Source: Luteimonas gilva (lineage in GTDB: Bacteria; Pseudomonadota; Gammaproteobacteria; Xanthomonadales; Xanthomonadaceae). Taken from it: a stretch of DNA of 64,000 bases. Positions 49,853 through 60,708 of the stretch are shown here, piece by piece. How positions within the stretch are numbered: position 1 is the first letter of the stretch; each line of letters begins with the position of its first letter. The notes under the pieces are model-generated. The model did no database searches, had not been told where the DNA came from, and worked only from the letters and a program-made list of their open reading frames with translations. The stretch lies in contig NZ_SZUA01000002.1 of assembly GCF_005239095.1 (NCBI RefSeq), positions 868,001-932,000 of the forward strand, written 5' to 3'. The translations under genes were made by a program, and so were the position numbers.

Positions 49853-51820
49853 TCACTTCGCGTAACGCCCGCCGCAATCGGCGTCCTGGCCGCCGCCAAG
49901 CTCGGTCGTCGCCAGCAGCGCGGCCGGCGGGGCGATCGTGGCCAGCGCCAGCGCGATGCCGCCGCGCAACCCGATCCGGGCATAATCCGGACGCACGTTC
50001 GGATGCTTGAACGTACCATCGACGTACAGCGGCACCCGCAACGACAATAGGCTGCGGCCCTTCGGTCGCGGCCGCATCGTCAGATCCAGGGTTTCGTCGC
50101 GCAAGCTCACCGTGCCGGAGCCGATCACGATCGTGTCGGTGGTGTCGAAGGCCAGCGCGCGCGTCGTCATCAGGCCGTCCTTCACCGCGAAGTCGCCGAA
50201 CGCGCAACGGATCGGAATGGGTTTGTCGCCGGACAACTTGGTCCGGATCGCGCCGGCCAAGTTCAGTCCCGCCAATTTCATCAGCAGCTTGCTCACTTGG
50301 CCCTGGCCCATGCCGATGGCGATGTCGCCGTCGGCGTTGCCGAGCATGTTCGCGATGGAATTGCCGCGCGTCGTCACATCGAGCTTGCCGCCGATCTTGC
50401 CGATGGATTCCTGCGCCAGCGTGCCGTCCGGCATCAGCTTGGGCAGGCTCAATCCGCGCATCGCGACGTCGGCGCGGGTAAGGATCGTCGACTGCCGCGC
50501 GTCCATGCGGATGTTGGAGCGGATATCGCCGTCGGCGACGCCGAAATTCAAGGGCTCCAGCCGCAGCAAGCCGCCGTCCAGGAAAAGATGCGCGTCCATG
50601 TCGTCGATCGGCAGCGACGGCGCATTGATCCGCACCGCCTTCAAGCGCACGTCCGCGTCCATCGCGCGCAGCTTGTCCAGCTGGTAGGGCGTGTCCGGCA
50701 GCACGCGCGGGCTCGCCGCCTGTTTCGCGGCCAGCGCTTGCAATTCCGGATTCGTCGAATCGGCGCCTTCGGATTTGCGGCCCGAACCGACGAAGCCCGA
50801 GAGGTCCTCGAAGTCCAGCCGTTTCGACGCCAGATCGGCCTTCAAGAACGGCCGCGCGCGGCCGGTGATGACGTGGGCGTAACCGCGCAGATCGCTGTTG
50901 CCGACCTTGCCGGCGAAATCGTCGTAGCGCCAGGTGTCGCCGATGCGCGTGAGGCGGCCGTCGAAGCTGTAAGGCGGCGTGGGCGGAATGGCGACGCCGA
51001 TCAGCGGATACAGATCGTCCAGGTTCTGTCCGGACAGCGCGAAGCGCAGATCGAACCCGCGCAAGCGCAAAGGATCGAGCAGGGTGCCGCGCGCATGCGC
51101 GCGGGTGCGGCCGGCGCTGGCGCGCAGGTCGATGCGATAGGGCTCGTCGGTATTGGCCAATTCCAACGGCGATTCGGCGCGGCCTTTCAACGCGAACGGG
51201 TTGCCTTTCCAGCGTCCGTCGCCGTCGACCTGGATCGCCGGCGCCGCGCCGCGCCGCTGCGCTTCGTAACTTTGCAGATCGATATCGATGTCGGTCTTGC
51301 CGCGCGCGTCGACGAAACGCAGCCGCCCTTCGTCCACCCACAACCGGCGGAACTGCGGCGGCTCGCCGCCGGTGTCGGGGCCGAACACCCAATTGCCTTT
51401 GCCGTCCGGTCCGGTTTCCAGATAAGCGTCGGGTTTGGTCAGGCGCAATTCTGGGATCAGCACTTCATGCCGTTTGATCAGGGCGGGCCACAATTCCAGG
51501 CGCAATTCCATGCGGTCGGCCGCCGCCATCGTGGGCTGCTTGGACCAAGCGGCGTTGCCGAAGACGAGTTTATCGGCGCGGATCGTGACCACCTTGCCCA
51601 GGTCCACGTCGAGGTCGCCGCCGATGTCGAAGCTGCGGCCGGTGCGGGCTTCGACCTGGCGCTCCACCGGGCCTTTGATCCAGTTCCAGTCCCAGAACAC
51701 GATCAGCAGGATCAGCGCCAGGATCAGCAACACCGCCAGCGTCAGCCACGGATGCTGGCCGACGTCGTCCACGAACGGCGTGCGTTTGCGCGGCGGCGCT
51801 GGGGCGTCAGGAGCGTTCAT
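49853..51820 (-). CDS. AsmA family outer-membrane assembly/transport protein
   Basis: A 655-residue protein with one N-terminal membrane helix (LTLAVLLILALILLIVFWDW, about 24-43) and an all-beta periplasmic domain of AsmA type. VERQVEARTGRSFDIGGDLD begins the conserved AsmA N-domain, and RALAFDTTDTIVIGSGTVSL with LRVPLYVDGTFKHPNVRPD near the C-terminus is the AsmA C-terminal signature. AsmA-like proteins are thought to move phospholipids between the membranes. The ATG at 51820 is preferred over a GTG eight codons upstream. It is co-directional with the haemolysin III gene, 72 bases away. Confidence 0.85.
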   Translation of the reverse strand: MNAPDAPAPPRKRTPFVDDVGQHPWLTLAVLLILALILLIVFWDWNWIKGPVERQVEARTGRSFDIGGDLDVDLGKVVTIRADKLVFGNAAWSKQPTMAAADRMELRLELWPALIKRHEVLIPELRLTKPDAYLETGPDGKGNWVFGPDTGGEPPQFRRLWVDEGRLRFVDARGKTDIDIDLQSYEAQRRGAAPAIQVDGDGRWKGNPFALKGRAESPLELANTDEPYRIDLRASAGRTRAHARGTLLDPLRLRGFDLRFALSGQNLDDLYPLIGVAIPPTPPYSFDGRLTRIGDTWRYDDFAGKVGNSDLRGYAHVITGRARPFLKADLASKRLDFEDLSGFVGSGRKSEGADSTNPELQALAAKQAASPRVLPDTPYQLDKLRAMDADVRLKAVRINAPSLPIDDMDAHLFLDGGLLRLEPLNFGVADGDIRSNIRMDARQSTILTRADVAMRGLSLPKLMPDGTLAQESIGKIGGKLDVTTRGNSIANMLGNADGDIAIGMGQGQVSKLLMKLAGLNLAGAIRTKLSGDKPIPIRCAFGDFAVKDGLMTTRALAFDTTDTIVIGSGTVSLRDETLDLTMRPRPKGRSLLSLRVPLYVDGTFKHPNVRPDYARIGLRGGIALALATIAPPAALLATTELGGGQDADCGGRYAK

Positions 51821-51892
51821 CGCGGATTCCCAAGGATTCCGCACACCTTGGTCAGGCGCAGGTAAAACGAGGGTGAAACCGTTGCGCGGCGT

Positions 51893-52534
51893 TCAGCGAG
51901 CCGGGGCTATCTGCGCCAGCACGGCCACGTAATGGCAGACGCTGCCGGCGATCACGAACAGATGCCACACCGCGTGCGAATAGCGCAGCGAAGGGCGGTG
52001 GTAGAAAACGGTGCCCAGCGTGTACAGCACGCCCCCGGCCAGCAGCCAGCCGAAGGTCCAGTCGTCCAGCGCCTGCAGCAGCGGCTTGATGGCCAGCAGC
52101 ACCAGCCAGCCCATGGCCACGTAGATCAAAGTGGACAGCAGCTTGAAGCGGCCGGTATAGAACAGTTTGAACGCGACGCCGAGCGCGGCCAGGCTCCAGA
52201 TCGCCGCGAACAGCCACCAGCCGACCGGGCCGCGCAGGCCGATCAGCGTGAATGGCGTATAGGTGCCGGCGATCAGCAGATAGATCGCGCAATGGTCGAA
52301 CACCTTCAGCCGCGCCTTGGCGATCGGGTGCTGGATGGCGTGGTACAGGGTCGAGGCGATGTACAGCAGCAACAGGCATAGGCCGAACACGATCGACGCG
52401 ATCAGCTGCCAGTGGTCGCCGTACAACGCGGCGAGCGTGATCAGCACCGCGCCGCCGGCGAGCGCGGCGGCGGCGCCCAGGCCGTGGGTCAGCGCGCTGG
52501 CGAATTCTTCGCGTAGGTCGACTGCGCGTTCCAT
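51893..52534 (-). CDS. Haemolysin III (HlyIII/PAQR) family membrane protein
   Basis: A 213-residue protein with seven membrane helices. The PAQR/HlyIII signature residues are present: EEFASALTHGLGA (about residues 8-20), YIASTLYHAIQHP (~58-70), KVFDHCAIYLLIAGTYTPF (~77-95) and SLRYSHAVWHLFVIAGSVCHY near the C-terminus, whose His residues together with those at the N-terminus form a zinc site in this superfamily. Despite the name, haemolytic activity is rarely shown; many are ceramidase-like or membrane homeostasis proteins. The start is the ATG at 52534; a GTG two codons upstream is possible. Confidence 0.88.
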   Translation of the reverse strand: MERAVDLREEFASALTHGLGAAAALAGGAVLITLAALYGDHWQLIASIVFGLCLLLLYIASTLYHAIQHPIAKARLKVFDHCAIYLLIAGTYTPFTLIGLRGPVGWWLFAAIWSLAALGVAFKLFYTGRFKLLSTLIYVAMGWLVLLAIKPLLQALDDWTFGWLLAGGVLYTLGTVFYHRPSLRYSHAVWHLFVIAGSVCHYVAVLAQIAPAR

Positions 52535-52594
52535 GGGCACAGAGTGTGCGCCAAGAATCGAGCAAATGCTCGGTCTTGCCTTTGTGGGAGCGGG

Positions 52595-54199
<1,605 letters not shown>

Positions 54200-54262
54200 G
54201 GCTCGGGCGCCCATCGGGCGCCGGATCTCGGAATCGTGGCGCGAATTATAGCCGGGAAAGCT

Positions 54263-54379
54263 TTTAGACGCGGATCGGAGCGAAAAAAGCGGATAAAAAC
54301 GGATGAAGCTTAGTATTTGTTTTCCGAATTTCCCTTGTTCCGCTTTTATCCGCTTTTTTCGCTCTGATCCGTGTCTAAA
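54263..54379. repeat. Large inverted repeat (family E)
   Basis: Two 41-base arms, TTTAGACGCGGATCGGAGCG... (54263-54303) and its near-complement (54339-54379), with only a few mismatches and a 35-base spacer. The arms contain GAAAAAAGCGGATAAAA. The AT-rich run in the middle could act as a bidirectional terminator between prfC and the M23 gene. It resembles no known insertion element; no open frame is inside. Confidence 0.85.
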
Positions 54380-54390
54380 GGCTCTAAGGC

Positions 54391-55308
54391 TCACCGCGCG
54401 AACTGCACCACGCCCTCGGGGCCGCGCATCCGGAACGGGATCGATTCCAGTCGCATGCCGCGGTTCACCTGCACCGCGAAATGCAGGTGCGGGCCGCTGG
54501 TGAAGCCGGTATTGCCGGACAGGCCGATCTGCTGGCCCTGGCGGATGCGCTGGCCGACCCGGACCAGCGCGCCGTCCTGCTGCAGGTGCGCGTACAGCGC
54601 CATCGTGCCGTCGTCGTGCAGGATGCGGACGAAATTGGCGCGGCCGCCGTATTCCTCTTCGCTGAGGCCGGCCTGAGCGAAATCGGATTCGATTTGCATC
54701 ACGGTGCCGGCGCGCGCGGCCATCACCGGCGTGCCGATCGGCGCGGCGAAATCCAGCGCGTAACGATTCTGCGGATCGGCATGGCTGAAGCCGCCGCCGA
54801 AACCTTGGTCGATGCGCAGCGTCTGCGCCGGCAGCGGGATCAAGTAATCGAATTCGCGCGGCTTCGCGCTCGGATCGCCCGGCACGCCGTCCAAGAAGAC
54901 TTCGTAATCGCCGGGCCGCGTGCTGTCGGCGGTGAACAGGTTCGCGATCAGCACGCTGCCTCCGGCGGGCACGACGGCGCGCGCGGGCAGAGCCGGTACG
55001 CTGGCGAAATTGCGGTTGCGCCGGTACTGCAGCAGCACTTCCACCGGCCCCGCCAGGGCGTTGTCGGCCCAAGCCGAATAGCGTCCGTCGCGGTCTTCGA
55101 TCCGCAATCGGACCGCCGCGTGCGGCCCGTCGGTCAACGGAATCCTTTCGACGCGGACGTTCGCCGATTCCGGCGCGTGGTCGCCGTAATGAACAACGCC
55201 GTCGCGGTCTTTCCAGCGATAGGCTTGCTCGGCCGGCGCCGCGAACGCCGCGCCGGCCAGGACCAGCGCGACGATGTGCAGCCGCTGCCGTCGGCTCAGC
55301 GCAGGCAT
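54391..55308 (-). CDS. M23 family peptidase with N-terminal DUF4124-type domain
   Basis: A 305-residue exported zinc endopeptidase. A signal peptide ([18 protein letters not shown]) precedes a DUF4124-like segment ([20 protein letters not shown]) that is common in Xanthomonadaceae, a beta-rich linker and the LytM/M23 domain. The ligands are His in GFSHADPQ, Asp in [10 protein letters not shown] and the HLHF motif in [24 protein letters not shown] and [18 protein letters not shown] are typical. It probably cleaves peptidoglycan cross-links. The start at 55308 overlaps the phytase-like gene by 13 bases. Confidence 0.87.
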   Translation of the reverse strand: MPALSRRQRLHIVALVLAGAAFAAPAEQAYRWKDRDGVVHYGDHAPESANVRVERIPLTDGPHAAVRLRIEDRDGRYSAWADNALAGPVEVLLQYRRNRNFASVPALPARAVVPAGGSVLIANLFTADSTRPGDYEVFLDGVPGDPSAKPREFDYLIPLPAQTLRIDQGFGGGFSHADPQNRYALDFAAPIGTPVMAARAGTVMQIESDFAQAGLSEEEYGGRANFVRILHDDGTMALYAHLQQDGALVRVGQRIRQGQQIGLSGNTGFTSGPHLHFAVQVNRGMRLESIPFRMRGPEGVVQFAR

Positions 55309-56393
55309 GCCGTGTCGAGGTGCAGATCGCGCACGACGTCGGCCAGGTCGAACGCCGCCATCGCCTTGTCGCCGTGCACCGCGAACAGCGCGCCGGACGG
55401 GAAGCGTTGCGTCGCCGCGGCGTGCAGGGCGATGCCGTCGGTGTGGCCGGTGGCGGTGCCGATGAAGCTGCCGCGGTAGTCGAGCGTGGCGCGGTCGAAC
55501 AACAGGAATACAGTGCGCGGATCGGCTTGGTCCACCGCGACCCAATACCCTTGTCCGCCGCTGCAATCCCACAACGCCACGCCTTCGGCTTGGGCGCGGA
55601 AACGGCCCGGCGCCAGGCTCTTGCCGACATAGCGTCCGGCCAGGTCGTATTCGCGCAGATCGGTGCCGATGCGGGTGTCCTCTTCGGCGATCAGCAAGCG
55701 GTCGTTGGCGGGATCCCCGCCGATCGATTCGACGATGCGCAGCGCCGCCGCCGGCGTGGTGTCGCCGAAGGAACCCTGCGATTCTGCTTGCACCTCGTCC
55801 TCGCCCAGTTGCACCCGGTAACGGCGCACGCGTTGGTCCAGCTGCGACAGCGGCGGCACCACGTCGAACTTCTTGCCTTCCATGAAGCTGTCGGTGATGT
55901 ACACGTCCAACTCGTCGGGCGCGATTTCGTGCAGCCACACGCCGTACGGGCTGCGCAGCTGGTCGGCGCCGAACGCGGTCAGCGGCTTGAAGTCGGGCAG
56001 GGACAGCACTTGCACGCGGTGGTTGTCGCGTTCGACCACGAAAAGATAGTCGCCGAACACGGCGATGCCGTTGGGCCGGTTGAACTCGCCCAGGGCCGGG
56101 CCCTTGCCGCCGACTTCGCGCAGGCGCTCGCCGCTGTCGCCGTCGAACACGACCAGGTGGTGGGTGGATTTGGCGGTGGCGATCACCCACAGTCCGCCGT
56201 CGTCCTTGGGCCAGGCCGCGAGCGAGTCGAGCTCGTCGGCCGGGTGTTCTTCTGTGATGAAGGCTTCGGCGACCAGGGTCGCATCCGCGGCCGGCGCGGC
56301 GTTTTGGGCGGATTTGCTGGATTGCTCCGGCACGGTCGCGCAGCCCGCCAGACAGAGCAGCGCGAGCGCCAGGAGGCGTTGGGGTGTACTCAT
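55296..56393 (-). CDS. Beta-propeller phytase-like lipoprotein
   Basis: A 365-residue lipoprotein with the lipobox LAGC (LLCLAGCAT, Cys17). The mature part resembles a six-bladed propeller: repeats such as [60 protein letters not shown] and [20 protein letters not shown] match the strand pattern of the 3-phytase/NHL group. Acidic residues that bind calcium in beta-propeller phytases are plausible but not proven by eye. Its role may be phosphate release from inositol phosphates. It is the first of two genes with the M23 peptidase and overlaps it by 13 bases. The start is at MSTPQRLL. Confidence 0.72.
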   Translation of the reverse strand: MSTPQRLLALALLCLAGCATVPEQSSKSAQNAAPAADATLVAEAFITEEHPADELDSLAAWPKDDGGLWVIATAKSTHHLVVFDGDSGERLREVGGKGPALGEFNRPNGIAVFGDYLFVVERDNHRVQVLSLPDFKPLTAFGADQLRSPYGVWLHEIAPDELDVYITDSFMEGKKFDVVPPLSQLDQRVRRYRVQLGEDEVQAESQGSFGDTTPAAALRIVESIGGDPANDRLLIAEEDTRIGTDLREYDLAGRYVGKSLAPGRFRAQAEGVALWDCSGGQGYWVAVDQADPRTVFLLFDRATLDYRGSFIGTATGHTDGIALHAAATQRFPSGALFAVHGDKAMAAFDLADVVRDLHLDTACLR

Positions 56394-56495
56394 CGGTTCA
56401 GTATGCGGGATCGACCCGTCCATGGTCACGACACAACATATCGCTTTATGCGTATGAAGCGATTGACAGGCCGGAAAATGGCTGGCAGTCTATGG

Positions 56496-56613
56496 CCATC
56501 CATCGAGACCGGCTGAGGGACAGGCCCGAAGACGCCGGGGCAACCCGATGGAGCGAAAGCTCCGTCGAAGGTGCCAAGTCCTGCGGGGACCTGTACGTCC
56601 GCCGTGAAGATGG
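56496..56613 (+). promoter_or_regulatory. SAM riboswitch (S-box, SAM-I) of the met operon
   Basis: The leader matches the S-box consensus: GAGACCGGCTGAGGGACAG (56505-56523), GGGGCAACC (56537-56545), a hairpin GGAGCGAAAGCTCC, and GAAGGTGCCAAGTCCTGCGG (56567-56586). The P1 helix is CCATC (56496-56500) with GATGG (56609-56613). TTGACA at 56463-56468 is the likely -35; the -10 is weak, near 56486-56494. No U-rich terminator follows, but a CCGCC/GGCGG hairpin around 56621-56636 may form part of the expression platform, so control may be on translation. When SAM is plentiful, expression of metX-metB-hom should fall. Confidence 0.9.
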
Positions 56614-56694
56614 TTGCGCTCCGCCGTATCGGCGGGGCTCGACTTCCGACGCGCCCGCAAGCACCGATGGCCTTGTCCCCAACCGGATATCGCC

Positions 56695-57720
56695 ATGAGC
56701 CTCGTCGAAAGCGCCGCGCAGTTCGCACCGCATCCCTACGTTTCGCCTTATGCCTTCGAGCCCGTGCAGGGCCGCGACGCCGTGCGCGGCGAAGTCGCGC
56801 TGGAATTGAACCTGCGCCACGCCGGCTGCCGCGCGCTGCGCGTCCGCTACGAAGCGGTGGGCCCGGCCGGCGCGCCGGCGGTGCTGGTCGCCGGCGGCAT
56901 TTCCGCCGACCGCCACGTCGTCGCCAGCGGCGCCTTCCCGCAGGCCGGCTGGTGGCAGGCGCAGGCCGGCACCTTCGCCGGCTTGCGCGTGATCGCGATC
57001 GACTGGCTCGGCGCCGACGGCGCGCTCGACGCGCCGATCGACAGCGCCGACCAGGCCGACGCCATCGCCGGCGTGCTCGACGCGCTGGGCGTGCGCACGC
57101 TGGCCGCCTTCGTCGGCTGCTCGTACGGCGCGATGGTCGGCCTGCAGTTCGCCGCGAACCACGGCGAGCGCCTGCGCCACTTGGTCGCGATCAGCGGCGC
57201 GCACCGCGCCCATCCCTACGCCAGCGCTTGGCGTGCGTTGCAGCGCAAGATCGTCGCGCTCGGCCAGTTGCAGTGCGCCGAGGACCAGGGCCTGTCGCTG
57301 GCGCGGCAGCTGGCGATCCTCAGTTATCGGACGCCGCAGGAATTCGCCGAACGCTTCGACGCCGCCGCGGTGGTCGACGGCGCGCGCGCACGCTGCGCTT
57401 CCGAAGATTATCTCGACGCTTGCGGTTCGCGCTTCGTAGAACGCTTCGACGCCACCGCCTACACCCGCCTGTCCGAATCGATCGACCTGCACAGCGTCGA
57501 CGCATCGCGCATCGCCGTGACCACGACCGTGGTGGGGGTGGAAGACGATCTGCTGGTGCCGATCGCCGATTGCTACGCGCTGGTCGAACAGGTCCGCGCC
57601 GATACGCAAGTCCGCGTGCTGCGCTCGAAGTACGGCCACGACGCCTTCTTGAAGGAAACCGATGCGGTCGCCGCGATCCTGCGCGCCGTGTTCGCCGACT
57701 GTCGCGGAGGCGCGGCATGA
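56695..57720 (+). CDS. metX: Homoserine O-succinyltransferase (MetX type)
   Basis: A 341-residue alpha/beta hydrolase fold enzyme that acylates homoserine for methionine synthesis. The nucleophile is Ser143 in FVGCSYGAMVGLQ, the acid is Asp284 or Asp285 (VGVEDDLLVP) and the base is His315 (KYGHDAFL). MetX enzymes of Xanthomonadaceae are generally succinyl-CoA-dependent rather than acetyl-CoA-dependent; the residues that separate these classes cannot be judged by eye here. It begins 81 bases after the SAM aptamer. The stop overlaps the metB start by four bases. Confidence 0.9.
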   Translation: MSLVESAAQFAPHPYVSPYAFEPVQGRDAVRGEVALELNLRHAGCRALRVRYEAVGPAGAPAVLVAGGISADRHVVASGAFPQAGWWQAQAGTFAGLRVIAIDWLGADGALDAPIDSADQADAIAGVLDALGVRTLAAFVGCSYGAMVGLQFAANHGERLRHLVAISGAHRAHPYASAWRALQRKIVALGQLQCAEDQGLSLARQLAILSYRTPQEFAERFDAAAVVDGARARCASEDYLDACGSRFVERFDATAYTRLSESIDLHSVDASRIAVTTTVVGVEDDLLVPIADCYALVEQVRADTQVRVLRSKYGHDAFLKETDAVAAILRAVFADCRGGAA

Positions 57721-58925
57721 GCGCTTCGGATTCGAACTGTCGCCAGGCCACGCGCGCGGTCCGCGCCGGCATCGACCGCGACACCGCGTTCGGCGCGGTC
57801 ACGCCGCCGCTCGTGCTGTCCAGCAATTTCAGTTTCGCCGGCTTCAACGACAAGCGCCAATACGACTACACGCGCAGCGGCAATCCCACCCGCGATCTGC
57901 TTGGCGAAGCGCTGGCGGAATTGGAGGGCGGCGCCGGCGGCGTGGTCACCGCGACCGGCATGGCCGCGATCACCCTGGTGCTGAACGCGCTGCTGCAACC
58001 GGGCGACCGGCTGGTCGTGCCGCACGACGGCTACGGCGGCAGCTGGCGCTTGTTCAAGGCGCTGGCGGCGAAAGGCCATTTCGAATTGGTGCTGGCCGAC
58101 CTGACCGATCCGCGCGCGCTGACCGTGGCGCTGGAGCCGGCGCCGAAGCTGGTGTGGATCGAAACGCCGTCGAATCCGTTGTTGCGCATCACCGATTTGC
58201 GCTTCGTGATCGAAGCGGCGCACGCCAAGGGCGCGATCGCAGTGGTCGACAACACCTTCCTGTCGCCCGCATTGCAGACGCCGATCGAATTCGGCGCCGA
58301 CGTGGTCGTGCATTCCACCACCAAATACATCAACGGCCACAGCGACGTGGTCGGCGGCGCGGTGGTGGCCAAGACGCAGGAACTGCACGACCAGTTCGTG
58401 TGGTGGGCGAACGCGCTAGGCATCACCGGTTCGCCGTTCGACAGCTTCCTCACCTTGCGCGGCCTGCGCACGCTGGACGCGCGTTTGCGCGTGCACCAAG
58501 AAAACGCTGCGGCCATCGCTTCGCAGTTGAATGAGCATCCCGCAGTCGCCAAGGTCTATTACCCCGGTTTGGAATCGCACACGGGCCATGCGCTTGCCGC
58601 GCGCCAGCAGAAAGGCTTCGGCGCGATGCTGAGCGTCGAACTAGACGGCGACGAGGAAGCGGTGCGCGCCTTCGTCGAAGGCCTGCAATGCTTCACCTTG
58701 GCCGAATCGCTGGGCGGGGTGGAAAGCCTGATCGCGCATCCGGCGACGATGACGCACGCGGCGATGTCGGCCGAGGCGCGCGCGGCCGCCGGTTTGTCCG
58801 ACGGCTTGTTGCGGCTTTCGGTCGGCATCGAAGCCTTGGAAGACCTGCAAGCGGATCTGGCCGCGGCGCTGGATCGCGCGCAGGCGGTGATCGAAGCCGG
58901 ACAGCGCAAACGGGTGGACGCGTGA
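57717..58925 (+). CDS. metB: Cystathionine gamma-synthase
   Basis: A 402-residue PLP enzyme that joins O-acylhomoserine and cysteine to make cystathionine. The PLP lysine is Lys203 in HSTTKYINGHSDVVGG. Other family segments are YDYTRSGNPTRDLLGEALAE, ETPSNPLLRITD and SLGGVESLIAHPATMTH. Its ATG overlaps the metX stop (ATGA), and its stop overlaps the GTG of hom, so the three are translated as a unit. A cystathionine gamma-lyase or O-succinylhomoserine sulfhydrylase reading is possible, since these are similar in sequence; position with metX and the SAM riboswitch favours MetB. Confidence 0.87.
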   Translation: MSASDSNCRQATRAVRAGIDRDTAFGAVTPPLVLSSNFSFAGFNDKRQYDYTRSGNPTRDLLGEALAELEGGAGGVVTATGMAAITLVLNALLQPGDRLVVPHDGYGGSWRLFKALAAKGHFELVLADLTDPRALTVALEPAPKLVWIETPSNPLLRITDLRFVIEAAHAKGAIAVVDNTFLSPALQTPIEFGADVVVHSTTKYINGHSDVVGGAVVAKTQELHDQFVWWANALGITGSPFDSFLTLRGLRTLDARLRVHQENAAAIASQLNEHPAVAKVYYPGLESHTGHALAARQQKGFGAMLSVELDGDEEAVRAFVEGLQCFTLAESLGGVESLIAHPATMTHAAMSAEARAAAGLSDGLLRLSVGIEALEDLQADLAAALDRAQAVIEAGQRKRVDA

Positions 58926-60016
58926 GCCTCGCGGCGACGGCGCGCAACGAAGCCGGCGTCGCCGCGCCGGCACGGGTGCCACGGCAGCCCCGGATCGCAT
59001 TGCTGGGCACCGGCGTCGTGGGCAGCGCCTTCGTCGCGCGCCACCAGCGCTTGGCGCAGCGCGGCGTCGCTTTGCCGGCCTTCGAGCTGTTAGCGAATTC
59101 GCGGGGCCATTTCGATGCGGCTGCGGCGCCGGAACAAGCCCTGCGCGCCGCCTGCGATGCGCCGCGCGACGGCGAGCCGCACGACATCGACATCGCGCGC
59201 TTGCGCCGCGGCGACATCGTGGTCGACGCCACCGCGAGCGACGCGGTCGCCGCGCGCCACGCCGACTGGCTGGCGCACGGCATCCACGTGGTCACCGCCA
59301 ACAAGCTGGGCAACGGCGCCGACCTCATGCGCGCGCAGGCGATCGCGCGCGCCCAACGCGAGGGTCGCGCGCATTACGGCGACAGCGCCACGGTCGGCGC
59401 CGGCCTGCCGTTGCTGCGTTCGATCCGCGAACTCGTCGCCGGCGGCGACGCGATCCATGCCGTGGAAGGCGTGCTGTCCGGCTCGCTCGCGTGGCTGTTC
59501 GACCGATACGACGGCATGCGCCCGTTTTCCGGCTTCGTCCGCGAAGCGCGCGCGGCCGGCTATACCGAGCCGGATCCGCGCATCGATCTGTCCGGCGAGG
59601 ATGTGCGGCGCAAGTTGCTGATCCTGGCGCGGGCGGCGGGGATCGCTTTGGAAGCCCACGAAATACAGGTCGATTCGTTGGTGCCGGCTGCTTTAGCCGC
59701 CGCCAAGGAAAACGATCTCGATGCCGCGCTGCTTACGCTCGACGCGCCGCTGCGAGAGCGCTATCAAGAGGCTTACCGCGATGGCGCCAAGCTTCGCCTC
59801 GTCGGGCGCTTCGGTGCCGCCGGCGCGAGCGTGGGGTTGCGCGCGCTGCCTGCCGACCACCCGCTTTGCGGAGGCTCCGGAGCTGACAACCGGATTGCGA
59901 TCCGCAGCGATCGTTATGCCGAGCAACCGCTGATCATTCAGGGCCCTGGCGCCGGAGCCGAAGTCACCGCAGCGGCTTTGCTGGACGACCTCATTCGGAT
60001 TGCCGTGCAGCTTTGA
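58922..60016 (+). CDS. hom: Homoserine dehydrogenase
   Basis: A 364-residue enzyme that reduces aspartate semialdehyde to homoserine, the substrate of MetX. The Rossmann NAD(P) motif is IALLGTGVVGSAF at about 24-36. VVTANKLGNGADL, YGDSATVGAGLPLLRSI and GVLSGSLAWLFDRY match the catalytic domain of homoserine dehydrogenases of the ThrA/MetL type, without the aspartokinase domain or ACT domain. The start is a GTG at 58922, overlapping metB by four bases. The co-location of homoserine synthesis with metX and metB under the SAM switch means that the branch-point substrate is made on methionine demand. Confidence 0.9.
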   Translation: MSLAATARNEAGVAAPARVPRQPRIALLGTGVVGSAFVARHQRLAQRGVALPAFELLANSRGHFDAAAAPEQALRAACDAPRDGEPHDIDIARLRRGDIVVDATASDAVAARHADWLAHGIHVVTANKLGNGADLMRAQAIARAQREGRAHYGDSATVGAGLPLLRSIRELVAGGDAIHAVEGVLSGSLAWLFDRYDGMRPFSGFVREARAAGYTEPDPRIDLSGEDVRRKLLILARAAGIALEAHEIQVDSLVPAALAAAKENDLDAALLTLDAPLRERYQEAYRDGAKLRLVGRFGAAGASVGLRALPADHPLCGGSGADNRIAIRSDRYAEQPLIIQGPGAGAEVTAAALLDDLIRIAVQL

Positions 60017-60210
60017 AGCGACGTAGTGCGATGCCGCATGTCCTGCAATCGGATAGAAGTTAGTTGCAGGCCTCGGCAGTGAGACGCTGAACACAAAATA
60101 AAACCTTCCGCGTCGACCACAGCGGCAGCGCTATCTTTTCCGTCTGTTCTATTGCCTCGTGGCGATTTTTATGCCGAGGAGATCCTTATCGACAACAGAT
60201 AGGAAAACAT

Positions 60211-60477
60211 ATGAAAAGGTATGCAGTTGCATTAATCAGCGCGACGGTTGTGTTGATGTTGGGCTTCGGCAGCGCCAGCGCGCGTGAGGCGCGTCCGACA
60301 CTTGGAATCGGCGACAGTCTGCCCAAGCCGACGGGTCGAGTCGTGATCGGAGAATGCACCGGAAGTCACTGTAGGCTTTATGACTGCCGGGAAGAGGATT
60401 ACCAATCCGTTTGCGACTTCGTGGCGTATTGCATGATCAATTCTGATAGCGGAGATCTGGAATGCGATGAGGCTTAG
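60211..60477 (+). CDS. Small exported Cys-rich acidic protein A
   Basis: An 88-residue protein with a signal peptide (MKRYAVALISATVVLMLGFG, cleavage after SASA, about residue 26). AGGA lies six bases before the ATG. The mature part has six cysteines spaced x4, x4, x8, x5 and x10 (ECTGSHCRLYDC, then CREEDYQSVCDFVAYC, then LECDEA). The pattern resembles the small proteins at 60709 and 9531: two to three cysteines, then acidic residues, then Cys-Asp or Cys-Glu. The cysteines are likely disulfide-bonded in the periplasm or outside the cell. No named family is recognised. It precedes gene B by 231 bases in the same direction. Confidence 0.62.
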   Translation: MKRYAVALISATVVLMLGFGSASAREARPTLGIGDSLPKPTGRVVIGECTGSHCRLYDCREEDYQSVCDFVAYCMINSDSGDLECDEA

Positions 60478-60708
60478 TTAATGTTGGTCGAATTCGCGCG
60501 GTCTCCGTGCTGAAAATGATCGCTCACAGTAGATCGGCGTATCTCGAGCATAAACGCCGGCCTCGTAGGCCGGCGTCAGCGCGTCCCTGCCAAGGGGGGC
60601 GCGCCTGCGATGCGGACGACCAAGGAGCTATGTCCACTTTTCGCACTTTTCACGTCATTAGTGGCGGGTTAGACATCGGCCCTTCCTAATCAATTGACGC
60701 GAGAAGGC

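Noticed and set aside
49853-51844. A GTG start for the AsmA gene eight codons upstream
   Set aside because: The ATG at 51820 gives a normal N-terminus and the extra residues have no family support.
54391-55308. M23 peptidase lacking the first zinc-binding His
   Set aside because: The usual His just before the Asp is replaced, but the branch to which this protein belongs carries it earlier, in GFSHADPQ, so the site appears intact.
60554-60576. ACGCCGGCCT-CGT-AGGCCGGCGT hairpin as terminator of small protein A
   Set aside because: A strong stem, but no T run follows on the plus strand. It may be an mRNA-stabilising structure only.
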